Positions 36,029-46,493 of a stretch of DNA of 64,000 nt are shown here, piece by piece. How positions within the stretch are numbered: position 1 is the first letter of the stretch; each line of letters opens with the position of its first letter. The notes beneath the pieces were generated by a model. That model was given only the letters and a program-made list of their open reading frames with translations, made no database searches and was not told where the DNA came from. The stretch spans positions 248,001 through 312,000 of the forward strand of contig NZ_JAFCJI010000001.1 in NCBI RefSeq assembly GCF_018131105.1, written 5' to 3'. Source of the DNA: Bradyrhizobium manausense. GTDB lineage: Bacteria; Pseudomonadota; Alphaproteobacteria; Rhizobiales; Xanthobacteraceae. A program made the translations under genes and the position numbers.

Positions 36029-36298
36029 TCAAGATTCCTTGTCCTCGTTGAGGATGAACACAACTCCCGTCAGCGCGGCACCGATGGCAAACGTCGTTAC
36101 AAAGGTAGCGGCAAAGACGAAGACGGCCGCTCTCCCGCCATGATTCAGCAACTCCGCGACCGCAGGATTGGCCAGGATCAGCGCAAGCGTGAAGCCAAGA
36201 CCCAGCGCCGCGCCCATCATCGCATGCGTCATCAGTTTGATGATTCCGGTTGGGGAGACCAGGCTTGACGACTTATTGGGCGACTTGTTCGTGCGCAT
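36029..36298 (-). CDS. 89-residue membrane protein, unknown function
   Basis: Starts MRTNKSPNKSSSLVSPTGII and has two hydrophobic segments, HAMMGAALGLGFTLALILAN (about 24-43) and AAVFVFAATFVTTFAIGAAL (about 56-75). A perfect EcfG consensus promoter lies upstream (36325-36349). Small two-helix membrane proteins of this kind are common in Bradyrhizobium; role unknown, probably stress-related. Confidence 0.7.
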   Translation of the reverse strand: MRTNKSPNKSSSLVSPTGIIKLMTHAMMGAALGLGFTLALILANPAVAELLNHGGRAAVFVFAATFVTTFAIGAALTGVVFILNEDKES

Positions 36299-36324
36299 GA
36301 CTCTGCCGCTCGATCTGGCAGGCA

Positions 36325-36349
36325 AACGCGAGCTCTCTTCGCGAGTTCC
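36325..36349 (-). promoter_or_regulatory. EcfG consensus promoter of the small membrane-protein gene
   Basis: On the minus strand GGAAC (36349-36345), 16 bases, then CGTT (36328-36325): an exact match to GGAAC-N16-CGTT. The predicted start of transcription is about 20 bases before the ATG. Confidence 0.75.
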
Positions 36350-36440
36350 ATCGCACGTCAAGGAATTGTCATCACCCGCTTCATCCGGCGTTCATGACGA
36401 CCTTGCGAAGATGAACGCCATCAACACGGGAACATTCGAT

Positions 36441-36665
36441 ATGGGTAAGGTGGTCTTTCTCTATCGCTCGCTGGCCTACCGGAATGCGGCGGCCGACATG
36501 CTGCGCAAGGCGCGCAAGCTGCCGCGCGGCGCGGAGCGTAGCGCAGCCTGCCGCTATGCAACGGCGTTGCGCGATCTCTCACAAACGGAAGCCTGGCTTG
36601 AAGGGCGTGTCGCCGATGAGCCGTCGCCGGTGATGCCACGATTGAAAGTGGTTGCGTCGCGCTAG
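36441..36665 (+). CDS. 74-residue helical protein, unknown function
   Basis: Begins MGKVVFLYRSLAYRNAAADM and continues CRYATALRDLSQTEAWLEG. A start at 36411 is also possible, but GGGAA before 36441 supports the shorter form. The pattern of a small helical protein ending in TEAWLEG is similar in style to the product at 45666 (DAWTALAQEQDWLDG), suggesting a family. Its stop overlaps the stop of the convergent kinase gene. Confidence 0.6.
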   Translation: MGKVVFLYRSLAYRNAAADMLRKARKLPRGAERSAACRYATALRDLSQTEAWLEGRVADEPSPVMPRLKVVASR

Positions 36666-38152
36666 CCCGACGCGCGCTGGAGTTCGGGAGAGCTGGCCTC
36701 GAACTTCTCCTGCGCCGCTGCCGTTTCCGCACTCTTGCGAGTCAACGGCACCTCGAGACGGCACAGCAGGCCCTCCGAACGCCAATCGAACTGCGCCTGT
36801 CCGCCGAGCTGGGATTCGACGCTGGCCAGCAGGCTTCTCGTTCCGAAGCCACGCGATTTCGGCGTCCTCACCAGCGGCCCGCCTGTTTCCTCCCAAGTCA
36901 AGGTCAGAAGATCGTTCTCGGCCTGCCAGCCGATCGCGAGCCGTCCTGACCGGGTCGAGAGCGCGCCATACTTCGCTGAATTGGTGAAGAGCTCGTGCAA
37001 CGCCAGCGCCAATGTCTGGGCGGTCGCCGGCAGCAATTGCACTTCGGGGCCCGCAAGCTTGATCTGTCCGCCGAGCGAATAGGGCGCAAGCTCTTCCTCG
37101 ATCAGTTTGGAGAGTTCGGCGCCCTGCCAGCTCGACAGCGACAGGATGGTGTGCACGCGCGCCAGTGCATTGATGCGACCCTCGACCGCGTTGACGTAGG
37201 CCTTGACCTCGTCGGCGCGGGTCAGGCGCACGATCGACTGTGCCAGCGCCAGCGCGTTCTTGGCCCGGTGATCGACTTCGCGCGCCAGCAGATTCTGCCG
37301 TTCCTCGGCGCGTTTGCGCTCGGTGATGTCGACGGTCACGCCGCTCACCTGCACGACACGACCGCCCGGATCCACCGTCGCAGCCGCCGTGCCGACGCAC
37401 CAGCGCACCTCGCCATCGGGCCGGCGGATCCGAAATTCGCCTTCATAGGCATGGGAGCCGGTGTTGAACGCGGCGATTGCCTGGCTGAACTGGTCGGCGT
37501 CATCAGGATGCAGCAGCGCCTGGACGTTGGCCGAGGTCACATTGAAGGTCTCCGGCGTCACGCCAAAAATGCGGTACTGGCCTTCGTCCCACATCCAGTC
37601 GCCGTTGACCCAGTCCCAGTCCCATGATCCCATCTTGCCGGCGGCGATCGCCATGCTGCGTCGTTCTTCGCTCTCACGCAGCTTCGCGGTGGAGTTCTCG
37701 AGCTCAGCCGTGCGGGCCCGGACGCGATCCTCGAGATCCTGGTTCAGCCGTTCGAGCTCGCGGGTCTTGCGGTAGAGCTCGGCAAACACCTTGACCTTGG
37801 CGCGCAGCACTTCCGGCACCACGGGTACCGGCACGTAATCCACCGCGCCCATCTCGTAGCCGCGCAACCGGTCGATGTCGCTGACCTGGATGGCCGAAAT
37901 GAAGATCATCGCCGTTTTCTGGAAGCGCGGATGCTCGCGGATCATCGCCGCGAGCTCGAAGCCGTCGAGCTCGGGCATGCAGACGTCGACCAGGATCACC
38001 GCGATTTCGGTCTTGAGCAGAATCTCGAGCGCCTCGCGGCCGGACGAGGCGATCACGAGGTTCTCGCCGAGATCCTTCAAGATCACCTCATAGGCGAGCA
38101 GCTTGGCCGGCTGGTCGTCGACGAGGAGGATGTTGACCTTTTCGTGGTCCAT
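36662..38152 (-). CDS. receiver-PAS-HWE histidine kinase
   Basis: A 496-residue soluble protein. An N-terminal receiver domain (phosphoacceptor Asp in ILVDVCMPELDGFE) is followed by a coiled coil (about 140-175), a PAS domain with PAC (EFRIRRPDGEVRWCVG) and an HWE/HisKA_2-type kinase (H-box EVDHRAKNALALAQSIVRL, then ALHELFTNSAKYGALS). I start at MDHEKVNILLVDD. It lies 14 bases after the giant hybrid kinase and is probably cotranscribed, so phosphoryl groups may pass between them. HWE kinases in alphaproteobacteria often feed the general stress response; that link is inference here. Confidence 0.88.
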   Translation of the reverse strand: MDHEKVNILLVDDQPAKLLAYEVILKDLGENLVIASSGREALEILLKTEIAVILVDVCMPELDGFELAAMIREHPRFQKTAMIFISAIQVSDIDRLRGYEMGAVDYVPVPVVPEVLRAKVKVFAELYRKTRELERLNQDLEDRVRARTAELENSTAKLRESEERRSMAIAAGKMGSWDWDWVNGDWMWDEGQYRIFGVTPETFNVTSANVQALLHPDDADQFSQAIAAFNTGSHAYEGEFRIRRPDGEVRWCVGTAAATVDPGGRVVQVSGVTVDITERKRAEERQNLLAREVDHRAKNALALAQSIVRLTRADEVKAYVNAVEGRINALARVHTILSLSSWQGAELSKLIEEELAPYSLGGQIKLAGPEVQLLPATAQTLALALHELFTNSAKYGALSTRSGRLAIGWQAENDLLTLTWEETGGPLVRTPKSRGFGTRSLLASVESQLGGQAQFDWRSEGLLCRLEVPLTRKSAETAAAQEKFEASSPELQRASG

Positions 38153-38166
38153 TCTCGGATCCAAAC

Positions 38167-41100
38167 TCAACGGTGCAGCCACATGCGGATCGCAAGCAGC
38201 AATTGATCGGTGTTGACAGGTTTTGCGAGATAATCGGAGGCACCTGCCTCCAGGCATTTCTCGCGGTCGCCCTTCATTGCCTTCGCCGTCAACGCGATGA
38301 TCGGCAGGCGCAGGAAGGCCGGGTTCTCCCGGATGACGCCGATGGTCTGATAGCCATCCATCTGCGGCATCATGATGTCCATCAGCACGATGGCAATTTC
38401 CGGGTTGGATTCGACCAGCGTCACCGCCTCGCGGCCGGTGGTGGCCGTCAGCACCTTCATGCCACGCCGTTCCAGCACGCTCGACAGCGCAAAGATGTTG
38501 CGGGCGTCGTCATCAACGAGCAGCGCGGTCTTGCCGATCAGATCCTCGTCGGAACTGTTCAGCTTCTCCAGCATGCGCTGCTTCTCGACCGGCAATTCCG
38601 TGATCACGCGATGCAGGAACAGCGCGGTCTCATCGAGCAGGCGTTCGGGCGATTCGACGCCCTTGACCACGATGCTGCGCGCCATGGTGTGGAGCTCGGC
38701 ATCTTCTTCGGCCGAGAGCTCGCGGCCGGTGAACACCACCACGGGAATGTTCGACAACGTGTCGTCGCGCCGGATCTGGTCCAGCACCTCGAAGCCGCTC
38801 ATGTCGGGCAGCCGCAGATCGAGCACGACGCAATCGCATGGCGCCTCGCGCAGTGTCGAGAGCGCGCCGGCGCCGGTGTCGGTGGTGACGATCTCGATGT
38901 CGTCGTGATGCAGCAGCTCACGGATCGACAGCTGCTCGGCCTCGTTGTCCTCGACGATCAGGAGCCGCTTGCGCCGCGGTCGCGCATATTCCTTGATCTG
39001 CATCAGGGCTGCGGCAACGCCCTCGGTCGTCGTCGGCTTGTTGACGAAGGAGAAGGCGCCGCGGGCGAGCGCGTGCTGGCGATCCTCGTCGAGCGTGATG
39101 ATCTGCACCGGGATGTGGCGCGTCAGCGGATTGTGCTTGAGCTGGCTCAGCACCGTCCAGCCGAGCATGTCGGGCAGGAAAACGTCGAGCGATACCGCGC
39201 GCGGCTGATACTGCTTGGCAAGCTCGAGTGCCTCCGCGCCGCGCGCAGCGACGAGCACCTTGAAGCCCTTGTCGCGCGCAAGGTCGACCAGAATGCGGGC
39301 ATAATGCGGATCGTCCTCGACGATCAGCAGGATGCTGTCGCCGGGCTCGATATTGAGCCGGTCATCGGGCAATTGCTCGATGATGCGTTGCTGTTCGGGT
39401 GCGGCCGGCTGGAGTGCCGGCGGCTGGTTGTGTTGCAGCGGAGCCGGCGCAGCGCGCGGCGCCAGCGTCGGGCCGGAATATTTCAGCGGCAGATACAGCG
39501 TGAAGTTCGAGCCCTTGCCGGGCGAGCTGCGCAGGTGGATTTCGCCGCCGAGCAGGCTCGCCAGTTCGCGGCTGATGGCAAGGCCAAGGCCGGTGCCGCC
39601 GTACTTGCGGCTGGTGCCGGCGTCGGCCTGCTGGAACGCTTCGAAGATCAGCTTCTGCTTCTCCAGGGGAATGCCGATACCTGTATCGGACACCTCGAAG
39701 GCGATTACGGCCGGCGCGGAGTTCAGCACCGGATGATCCGTGCTCCAGCCGCCAAGCGCACCGGCAACCTTCAGCCGCACTTCGCCTTCGCCGGTGAACT
39801 TGAAGGCGTTGGAGAGCAGGTTCTTCAGCACCTGCTGCAAGCGCTTGGAGTCGGTGACGATGCTGCGGGCGAGGTTCGGATCGACGTCGATCTTGAACGA
39901 CAGATTGCGGTTCTCCGCCTCATGCCGGAACGGCCGTCCGACCGTTTCGAGCAGATTGGCGGTGAGGATTTCCTCGGCATCGACCGTCACCGTGCCGGAC
40001 TCGATCTTGGAGAGATCGAGAATGTCGCTGATGAGGTTCAGGAGGTCCGTGCCGGCGCCGTGGATGGTGCGGGCGAATTCGACCTGCTTTCCCGTGAGGT
40101 TGCCGTCCGGATTGTCGGTGAGCTGCTGTCCCAGGATCAGGATCGAGTTCAGCGGCGTGCGCAGCTCGTGGCTCATATTGGCCAGGAATTCCGACTTGTA
40201 CTTCGAGGTCAGCGCGAGCTCGGTTGCCTTTTCCTCGAGCGCGCGGCGGGCCTGCTCGATTTCCTGGTTCTTGCGTTCGACCTCGACGTTGCGTTCGGCG
40301 AGCTGCTGGGCTTTCTGCTCGAGCTGGTCGTTGGTTTGCTGCAATTCGCGCTGCTGCGTCTGGAGCTCGCCGGCCAGCTGCTGCGACTGCTTGAGCAGGC
40401 CCTCGGTCTGCATCGTCGCTTCGATGGAGTTGAGCACGATGCCGATGGAGTCCGTGAGCTGCTCCAGGAACGTCATCTGCGAGGTCGTGAACGAGGTCAG
40501 CGAGGCGAGCTCGATCACTGCCTTGACCTGGCCCTCGAACAGCACCGGCAGCACCACGAGGTTCTTCGGTGCGACGCGGAGCAGTGCCGAGTTGATCGGT
40601 ACCACGTCGGCGGGAATGTCGGAAACCACGCGCGGGCGCCGGTCGAGGGCGCACTGGCCGATCAGGCCGTCGCCGAACGGCAGCACGCGTTGATAGGGAT
40701 AGACGCCGTCGCCGGCATAGGAGGCGAGCAGCAGGAGCTGCGGATTGTCCTCGTTCTCCACCTGGTAGATCACGCCGGTATGAGCGTTGACCAGTGGCGA
40801 TAGTTCGGTGAGCAGCAGCCGGCCGACGGTGGTGAGATCGCGCTGGCCCTGGAGCATGTTGGTGAATTTGGCAAGGTTGGTCTTCAGCCAGTCCTGCTCG
40901 GTGTTCACGTCCGTCGTCAGACGGAGATTCGTGATCATCGTGTTGATGTTGTCCTTCAGCTCGGCGACCTCGCCGCGCGCATCAACCTGGATCGATCGCG
41001 TCAAATCGCCCTTGGTCACGGCGGTCGCGACTTCCGCGATCGCGCGCACCTGCGAGGTGAGGTTAGCCGCGAGGAGATTGACGTTGCCGGTGAGATCCTT

Positions 41101-44100
41101 CCAGGTGCCGGCCGCGCCGGGCACGTCGGCCTGGCCTCCCAATCGGCCTTCGACGCCGACTTCGCGTGCCACCGACGTCACCTGGTCGGCGAAGGTCGCG
41201 AGCGTCTCGGTCATGTTGTTGATGGTGTCGGCGAGCGCCGCGACCTCGCCCTTCGATTTCACGGTGAGATTCTGTTTCAAATCGCCGTTGGCGACCGCAG
41301 TCACCACCTTGACGATACCGCGGACCTGCTCGGTGAGGTTCGCCGCCATGAAGTTGACGGTGTCGGTAAGATCCTTCCAGGTGCCGGCCACGCCGGGCAC
41401 CTGGGCCTGACCGCCGAGCTCGCCCTCGGTTCCGACTTCGCGGGCCACGCGCGTGACTTCGCCGGCGAACGCGTTGAGCTGGTCCACCATCGTGTTGATG
41501 GTGTTCTTGAGCTCGAGAATTTCGCCCTTCACGTCGACGGTGATCTTGCGGGACAAGTCGCCGCGCGCCACGGCCGTGGTGACTTCCGCGATGTTGCGGA
41601 CCTGTGTGGTGAGGTTCGCCGCGAGCAGGTTGACGTTGTCGGTGAGGTCCTTCCAGGTGCCGCCGACGCCGGGCACAACGGCCTGACCGCCAAGCCGGCC
41701 TTCGGTACCGACCTCGCGTGCCACGCGCGTCACTTCGGCGGCGAAGGAGCGAAGCTGCTCCACCATGGTGTTCAGGGTGTCCTTGAGCAGCAGAATCTCG
41801 CCGCGCACGTCCACCGTGATCTTCTTCGAGAGGTCGCCGCCGGCAATCGCAGTCGCGACCTCGGCGATGTTGCGGACCTGGGCCGTCAGGTTCGAGGCCA
41901 TGAAGTTGACGTTGTCGGTCAGGTCCTTCCAGGTGCCGGCGACGCCGGACACTTCGGCCTGACCGCCGAGCTTGCCTTCGGTGCCGACCTCGCGCGCGAC
42001 GCGCGTGACTTCGCCGGCGAAGGCGTTGAGCTGGTCCACCATGGTGTTGATGGTGTTCTTGAGCTCGAGGATTTCGCCCTTCACGTCCACGGTGATCTTG
42101 CGGGACAAGTCGCCGCGGGCCACGGCGGTGGTCACCTCGGCGATGTTGCGGACCTGGGCAGTAAGGTTGCCCGCCATCGAGTTCACGCTGTCGGTCAAGT
42201 CCTTCCAGGTGCCGGCGACGCCGGGCACGTTGGCCTGGCCGCCGAGGCGGCCTTCGGTGCCGACCTCGCGCGCCACGCGTGTCACCTCGCCCGCGAAGCG
42301 GTTGAGCTGGTCGACCATCGTGTTCAGCGTGTCTTTCAGCTGAAGGATCTCGCCGCGCACGTCCACCGTGATCTTGCGCGAAAGGTCGCCGCCGGCAATC
42401 GCGGTCGCAACTTCGGCGATGTTGCGGACCTGGGCGGTGAGGTTGCCCGCCATCGAGTTGACGGAGTCCGTCAAGTCCTTCCAGGTGCCGGCGACGCCCG
42501 GCACGCCAGCCTGGCCGCCCAGCTTGCCGTCGGTGCCGACCTCGCGCGCGACGCGCGTGACTTCGCCGGCAAAGGCGTTGAGCTGATCCACCATGGTGTT
42601 GAGCGTTTCCTTCAGCTGAAGGATTTCGCCCGAGACGTTCACCGTAATCTTCTTCGACAAGTCGCCCTTGGCGACCGCGGTCGCGACTTCCGCGATGTTA
42701 CGGACCTGACCGGTGAGGTTCGAGGCCATCGAGTTGACGGAGTCCGTCAAGTCCTTCCAGGTGCCGCCGACGCCGCGCACGACGGCCTGGCCGCCCAGCT
42801 TGCCTTCAGTGCCGACCTCGCGCGCCACGCGCGTGACTTCGCCGGCGAAGGCGTTGAGCTGGTCCACCATGGTGTTGATGGTGTCCTTCAGCTCCAGAAT
42901 TTCGCCGCGCACGTCCACGGTGATCTTCTTCGACAAGTCGCCGCCGGCGACCGCCGTCGTCACCTCGGCGATGTTGCGGACCTGTGCGGTCAGGTTCGAC
43001 GCCATCGAGTTGACGCTTTCGGTGAGGTCCTTCCAGGTGCCGGCAACGCCGAGCACGTTGGCCTGGCCGCCCAGTCGTCCTTCGGTGCCGACCTCGCGCG
43101 CGACGCGCGTGACTTCGCCGGCGAAGGCGTTGAGCTGGTCCACCATAGTGTTGAGCGTTTCCTTCAGCTGAAGGATTTCGCCCGACACGTTCACGGTGAT
43201 CTTCTTCGACAAGTCGCCGCCGGCGATGGCGGTCGCGACGTCGGCGATGTTGCGGACCTGCGCGGTCAGGTTCGACGCCATGAAGTTGACGTTGTCGGTG
43301 AGGTCCTTCCAGGTGCCGGCCACGCCGGGCACCTGCGCCTGGCCGCCGAGCTTGCCTTCGGTACCGACTTCGCGCGCGACACGCGTCACTTCGGAGGCAA
43401 AGGAGTTGAGCTGGTCCACCATGGTGTTGATGGTGTCTTTCAGCTCCAGGATTTCGCCGCGCACGTCCACGGTGATCTTGCGGGACAAGTCGCCGCGCGC
43501 CACGGCGGTCGTCACGTTGGCGATGTTGCGGACCTGTGCGGTCAGGTTGCCGCACATCGCGTTCACGGAGTCGGTCAAGTCCTTCCAGGTGCCGGCGACG
43601 CCGGGCACGATGGCCTGGCCGCCAAGCTTGCCGTCGGTGCCGACTTCGCGCGCCACGCGCGTCACTTCCGAGGCGAAGGAGCGCAGCTGGTCCACCATCG
43701 TGTTGATGGCTTCCTTGAGCTGAAGGATCTCGCCGCGGACGTCGACCGTGATCTTCTTGGACAAGTCGCCGTTGGCCACCGCGATCGTCACCTCGGCGAT
43801 GTTGCGAACCTGGTTGGTCAGGTTGTTCGCCATCGAGTTGACGCTCTCGGTGAGGTCCTTCCAGACGCCAGTCACTTCAGGCACCTGGGCCTGGCCGCCG
43901 AGCTTGCCCTCGGTGCCGACCTCGCGCGCCACGCGCGTCACTTCGGAGGTGAACACGCCGAGCTGCTTGATCATCGTGTTGACGATGGTCGCCGATTGGA
44001 GGAATTCGCCGCGCAGCGGACGTCCCTCGACGTCGAGCTTGACGGTCTCGAGCAGGTCGCCCTGCGCGACGGCCGCGACCGCACGCGTCACCTCGCGCGT

Positions 44101-44463
44101 CGGCCACAAGAGATCGTCGATCAGGGTGTTGACCGAGCCTTCCATGTCGGCCCAGGAGCCGGAGGCGAGGCCGAACTTGACGCGCTGGCGGGTCTTGCCT
44201 TCACGTCCCACCACCTGGCCGACCAGCTCGAGCTGCTGTGCCATGCGCTGGTTGGCGGCGATGATTTCGTTGAACGTGTCGGCGATCTTGCCGTCGATGC
44301 CGAGATAATCGCCGCTCATGCGCACGGAGAAATCGCCGCTGCGCATGGCCTGGAGCGTGAGCAGCAGTTCCTGCCGGGAATCCGGTTCGGACGTGCCGTT
44401 CGGTTTGGGTTTCGGGATGCGACGACCGGAGCGTGATGCTGTTCCGGAATCGAGGTCGCTCAT
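38167..44463 (-). CDS. giant poly-HAMP hybrid histidine kinase with three receiver domains
   Basis: A 2098-residue soluble kinase with no membrane segment. After about 170 degenerate HAMP-like residues, eleven 92-residue HAMP repeats (about 173-1184) follow, each with [26 protein letters not shown] and [15 protein letters not shown]. Then come a GAF domain (about 1205-1350), a coiled coil (1355-1420), HisKA with His1432 in [10 protein letters not shown], a HATPase (about 1540-1690; [16 protein letters not shown]), and three receivers (about 1745, 1867 and 1990 onward) with Asp in [18 protein letters not shown] and LMDIMMPQM. The design resembles fungal group III kinases (Nik1/Os-1), which also use 90-residue HAMP repeats for osmosensing. 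It heads a two-gene unit with the HWE kinase. Confidence 0.92.
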   Translation of the reverse strand: MSDLDSGTASRSGRRIPKPKPNGTSEPDSRQELLLTLQAMRSGDFSVRMSGDYLGIDGKIADTFNEIIAANQRMAQQLELVGQVVGREGKTRQRVKFGLASGSWADMEGSVNTLIDDLLWPTREVTRAVAAVAQGDLLETVKLDVEGRPLRGEFLQSATIVNTMIKQLGVFTSEVTRVAREVGTEGKLGGQAQVPEVTGVWKDLTESVNSMANNLTNQVRNIAEVTIAVANGDLSKKITVDVRGEILQLKEAINTMVDQLRSFASEVTRVAREVGTDGKLGGQAIVPGVAGTWKDLTDSVNAMCGNLTAQVRNIANVTTAVARGDLSRKITVDVRGEILELKDTINTMVDQLNSFASEVTRVAREVGTEGKLGGQAQVPGVAGTWKDLTDNVNFMASNLTAQVRNIADVATAIAGGDLSKKITVNVSGEILQLKETLNTMVDQLNAFAGEVTRVAREVGTEGRLGGQANVLGVAGTWKDLTESVNSMASNLTAQVRNIAEVTTAVAGGDLSKKITVDVRGEILELKDTINTMVDQLNAFAGEVTRVAREVGTEGKLGGQAVVRGVGGTWKDLTDSVNSMASNLTGQVRNIAEVATAVAKGDLSKKITVNVSGEILQLKETLNTMVDQLNAFAGEVTRVAREVGTDGKLGGQAGVPGVAGTWKDLTDSVNSMAGNLTAQVRNIAEVATAIAGGDLSRKITVDVRGEILQLKDTLNTMVDQLNRFAGEVTRVAREVGTEGRLGGQANVPGVAGTWKDLTDSVNSMAGNLTAQVRNIAEVTTAVARGDLSRKITVDVKGEILELKNTINTMVDQLNAFAGEVTRVAREVGTEGKLGGQAEVSGVAGTWKDLTDNVNFMASNLTAQVRNIAEVATAIAGGDLSKKITVDVRGEILLLKDTLNTMVEQLRSFAAEVTRVAREVGTEGRLGGQAVVPGVGGTWKDLTDNVNLLAANLTTQVRNIAEVTTAVARGDLSRKITVDVKGEILELKNTINTMVDQLNAFAGEVTRVAREVGTEGELGGQAQVPGVAGTWKDLTDTVNFMAANLTEQVRGIVKVVTAVANGDLKQNLTVKSKGEVAALADTINNMTETLATFADQVTSVAREVGVEGRLGGQADVPGAAGTWKDLTGNVNLLAANLTSQVRAIAEVATAVTKGDLTRSIQVDARGEVAELKDNINTMITNLRLTTDVNTEQDWLKTNLAKFTNMLQGQRDLTTVGRLLLTELSPLVNAHTGVIYQVENEDNPQLLLLASYAGDGVYPYQRVLPFGDGLIGQCALDRRPRVVSDIPADVVPINSALLRVAPKNLVVLPVLFEGQVKAVIELASLTSFTTSQMTFLEQLTDSIGIVLNSIEATMQTEGLLKQSQQLAGELQTQQRELQQTNDQLEQKAQQLAERNVEVERKNQEIEQARRALEEKATELALTSKYKSEFLANMSHELRTPLNSILILGQQLTDNPDGNLTGKQVEFARTIHGAGTDLLNLISDILDLSKIESGTVTVDAEEILTANLLETVGRPFRHEAENRNLSFKIDVDPNLARSIVTDSKRLQQVLKNLLSNAFKFTGEGEVRLKVAGALGGWSTDHPVLNSAPAVIAFEVSDTGIGIPLEKQKLIFEAFQQADAGTSRKYGGTGLGLAISRELASLLGGEIHLRSSPGKGSNFTLYLPLKYSGPTLAPRAAPAPLQHNQPPALQPAAPEQQRIIEQLPDDRLNIEPGDSILLIVEDDPHYARILVDLARDKGFKVLVAARGAEALELAKQYQPRAVSLDVFLPDMLGWTVLSQLKHNPLTRHIPVQIITLDEDRQHALARGAFSFVNKPTTTEGVAAALMQIKEYARPRRKRLLIVEDNEAEQLSIRELLHHDDIEIVTTDTGAGALSTLREAPCDCVVLDLRLPDMSGFEVLDQIRRDDTLSNIPVVVFTGRELSAEEDAELHTMARSIVVKGVESPERLLDETALFLHRVITELPVEKQRMLEKLNSSDEDLIGKTALLVDDDARNIFALSSVLERRGMKVLTATTGREAVTLVESNPEIAIVLMDIMMPQMDGYQTIGVIRENPAFLRLPIIALTAKAMKGDREKCLEAGASDYLAKPVNTDQLLLAIRMWLHR
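40912..43947 (-). repeat. eleven tandem 276-bp repeats encoding HAMP units
   Basis: The DNA has a strict 276-base period over about 3.0 kb. Units 3-9 are most alike; the first two and last two diverge. Alternating subtypes are visible: [16 protein letters not shown] and [16 protein letters not shown]. This implies expansion by unequal recombination and makes the region unstable in assembly and replication. Confidence 0.92.
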
Positions 44464-44754
44464 ACTAATTCCCCCGCAGGCGTCGGCCGAATCCTAGGCG
44501 TGACGCGACTAGCCAAAATAGAGCGTCAGCCAAATTCGAAATCAAGCGCCAAGGTTGCGACGCGAGGAATTGGAACTTGCCGTGCTCAGCCCGGCCAAAC
44601 CAACGAGGAAGATTGTCGGGAGTTCCATCCGATTCCCTAAAAATTCTCACTGGTTAGAAAGGGGGGCAGGGTGTTCCAGTTTCGAAACTTCCGGCCATCG
44701 GCTTGGAACGCCGGGACAGCCCCTGGGGTTAGCCCACAAACAGGGAGTCCCCAC
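44464..44754. other. 291-base intergenic region upstream of the poly-HAMP kinase
   Basis: No gene is supported here. It must hold the minus-strand promoter of the kinase, which I cannot place, and contains the plus-strand EcfG-like promoter of the next small gene (44705-44730). Confidence 0.5.
44705..44730 (+). promoter_or_regulatory. EcfG-like promoter of the exported-protein gene at 44755
   Basis: GGAAC (44705-44709), 17 bases, GGTT (44727-44730). The -10 is 24 bases before the start codon. Last three bases match the EcfG -10. Confidence 0.55.
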
Positions 44755-45051
44755 ATGAAAGCCGGATTGGCCGTCGTTATCGCCGCGTTATTTGCCACCG
44801 GATCGGCGCTGGCGCAGGCCGGCGCGCCCAGCGGACGGGGGGCCGTAACCGGCGATCCCGCTGCAAGCTCCGCCACCCCGCATGCGGACTCGCAGACCAC
44901 GGGGACTGCCACCAAGTCGAACCCCAGCGGTAGCGGCACGTCGACCTCGGGCGGCAAGGATGCCAACGGCGATGCCGGCCGGGACAAGATGCCCGACAGC
45001 GATCGTACCGTGCGCCCAATGGACCAGCAGCATCATCCGGAGGACAAGTAG
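44755..45051 (+). CDS. 98-residue exported polar protein, unknown function
   Basis: A signal peptide (AGLAVVIAALFATGSALAQA, cleavage after about 20) followed by a low-complexity Ser/Thr/Gly/Asp-rich mature part with GTSTSGGKDANGDAGRDKMP and a His-rich end (DQQHHPEDK). CAGGGAG precedes the ATG. It is probably an intrinsically disordered periplasmic stress protein. It resembles the gene at 35700 in composition, not clearly in sequence. Confidence 0.65.
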   Translation: MKAGLAVVIAALFATGSALAQAGAPSGRGAVTGDPAASSATPHADSQTTGTATKSNPSGSGTSTSGGKDANGDAGRDKMPDSDRTVRPMDQQHHPEDK

Positions 45052-45056
45052 CGCTG

Positions 45057-45569
45057 CTACTTGTCAGCCATCGTACGCTCGGCGTCCTTCATCTGGGCGC
45101 GCAGCACCGGCAGGTGCTCGCGCGCGAAGGCGGCGAGCGCGGGATTGTCAGGCGTCCTCAGATAGCGCTCGAGCAGGGTGATCGTGGATTCATATTCCGG
45201 GATCTGGGCGGCATAGAAGGTCCTGACATAGGCCGGCCCCTCGGCATCGTCGGGTTGTGCGAGGGTGATGCCGGCTGACGTCGTCTTGTTCACGCGCGGC
45301 TCGGTCCCGATCGTGTCCTGAATCTGCTTCAGGGCCTTGTCGCGCTTAGCCGCCTCTTCGGCGCGCAGGGCGGCGAGGTTCTTGACCTCCGCATTGCCTT
45401 TCAAGTCGGTGCTCTCCAGCAGGCCTTGCTGGAAACGGCTGAAGGCGTAGAGGCCACTGATGACGTCCGTTGCGTCAGGCACGCGATCACTGCGCATCGG
45501 CTCGCCCCTGCTGTCGGCAAGCGCCGCAGTGCTGATGAAGCCCAGGATGATCGCGACCACTATCCGCAT
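45057..45569 (-). CDS. DUF4142-like exported protein
   Basis: A 170-residue protein with a signal peptide (VVAIILGFISTAALA). The region with the four-helix pattern KNLAALRAEEAAKRD and ERYLRTPDNPALAAFAREHL resembles DUF4142, as in the clearer member at 47595-48146. It is divergent from the next gene. A weak EcfG-like site (GGAAC-N16-CATT, 45578-45602) lies upstream but is close to the start. Function unknown; DUF4142 proteins resemble ferritin-like bundles. Confidence 0.55.
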   Translation of the reverse strand: MRIVVAIILGFISTAALADSRGEPMRSDRVPDATDVISGLYAFSRFQQGLLESTDLKGNAEVKNLAALRAEEAAKRDKALKQIQDTIGTEPRVNKTTSAGITLAQPDDAEGPAYVRTFYAAQIPEYESTITLLERYLRTPDNPALAAFAREHLPVLRAQMKDAERTMADK

Positions 45570-45665
45570 GGATATTCAATGAGCTGTTGTCCGCGAAGTT
45601 CCGCCGGACCTTACGATCCCGTAAGAGCGGTTGCAGTGGCGAGGTTCCGTCCCCACGTCTTGTTC

Positions 45666-45860
45666 ATGAAACAGTCAGACATATTCAGGGATAACGCCGA
45701 GAACTGCCTGCAGCTCGCTGAGCGGTCGGACGGACAACCCGCCTATAAGCGTTTCTCGCGGATGGCGGATGCCTGGACGGCGTTGGCGCAGGAGCAGGAC
45801 TGGCTCGATGGCGAAGTCCCGCCCGTCAGGGTTAGCGTCGTGCAAAACCCGAGCGCCTGA
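45666..45860 (+). CDS. 64-residue helical protein, unknown function
   Basis: Starts MKQSDIFRDNAENCLQLAER and ends with ALAQEQDWLDGEVPPVRVSV. The pattern FRDNAENCLQLAE-x-RFSRMADAW is frequent in small Bradyrhizobium proteins. The C-terminal DAW...QEQDWLDG recalls the gene at 36441. Function unknown. Confidence 0.6.
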   Translation: MKQSDIFRDNAENCLQLAERSDGQPAYKRFSRMADAWTALAQEQDWLDGEVPPVRVSVVQNPSA

Positions 45861-45979
45861 CCGCTCGCTTTTTCGTGAATCTGTGTGTGAGACCGCTCAC
45901 GGAATGAGCGGGACCAATCAGCAATCATCCGGGAATAGTCGATCGCGTCGATTTCATGATTCCAGAAGGAGGTTTTGCG

Positions 45980-46111
45980 ATGGCTCCACGTCTGGCACTT
46001 CTCTCACTCGTTCTCGCCTTTGGCGTCTCGGTCGCGTTCGCGACGGTCACGACGGTCCGGCAGGTGCATCACGAAAATACATCGGTGATGGTCCACGCGG
46101 CGCACAGCTAG
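45980..46111 (+). CDS. 43-residue secreted or membrane peptide
   Basis: A short frame with an excellent ribosome-binding site (AGAAGGAGG, 8 bases before the ATG). It begins MAPRLALLSLVLAFGVSVAF, a signal-peptide or membrane-anchor-like stretch, and ends with a polar tail of about 23 residues containing four histidines (VRQVHHENTSVMVHAAHS). It precedes the small hydrophilic gene at 46197. Function unknown. Confidence 0.6.
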   Translation: MAPRLALLSLVLAFGVSVAFATVTTVRQVHHENTSVMVHAAHS

Positions 46112-46135
46112 CGCCGCGAACCTCTCGCGCTCGCA

Positions 46136-46160
46136 GGAACATTCGACGCAGCGGGGCGTA
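46136..46160 (+). promoter_or_regulatory. EcfG-like promoter of the hydrophilic gene at 46197
   Basis: GGAAC (46136-46140), 16 bases, CGTA (46157-46160), three of four bases of the EcfG -10. The -10 is 36 bases before the start codon. Confidence 0.5.
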
Positions 46161-46196
46161 GGCGCTTCGAAGCATCGGATGAGGCGAGAGGACATC

Positions 46197-46403
46197 ATGG
46201 CACATTCCGACCACGGCATCGTCAAGGACAAGCGCGCGGAGGACCAGCCGCGCGACAAGCAACGTGCGCAGACCGTGCACAAGACGAACCAGGATAACTC
46301 GCCGTCGCGTGAGGCGACGCGCGATCCCAAGCTCAACGACGACAGCAAGACGCCAGGCTCCGGCATGACGCCGGATGATTCCGGCGCTGCTCCGAGCGGC
46401 TAA
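46197..46403 (+). CDS. 68-residue hydrophilic protein, unknown function
   Basis: Begins MAHSDHGIVKDKRAEDQPRD and is rich in charged and polar residues throughout (HKTNQDNSPSREATRDPKLN, DSKTPGSGMTPDDSG), with no hydrophobic core. It is probably disordered, like other stress-induced hydrophilins. GAGAGGAC precedes the ATG, and an EcfG-like promoter lies upstream. Confidence 0.6.
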   Translation: MAHSDHGIVKDKRAEDQPRDKQRAQTVHKTNQDNSPSREATRDPKLNDDSKTPGSGMTPDDSGAAPSG

Positions 46404-46493
46404 CCGCGCGAGGAACGAATCCTCCGACGAGGAGTCGACAGGTTGCTTTCGGTGACATGCCCCCGGTGCTCCGGAAGCAATCTCCAAGGACGG

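Noticed and set aside
38173..40803. A long plus-strand reading frame of 876 codons opposite the kinase gene
   Set aside because: It is antisense to the HisKA, HATPase and receiver region and is rich in Arg, Gln, Asp and His, as expected from the complement of a GC-rich gene. No domain was recognised.
40912..43947. Possible satellite or mobile repeat array
   Set aside because: The 276-base period encodes complete HAMP units in frame inside one gene.
45578..45602. EcfG-like promoter for the DUF4142-like gene at 45057
   Set aside because: The -10 reads CATT and would leave almost no leader before the ATG; kept only as a weak note.
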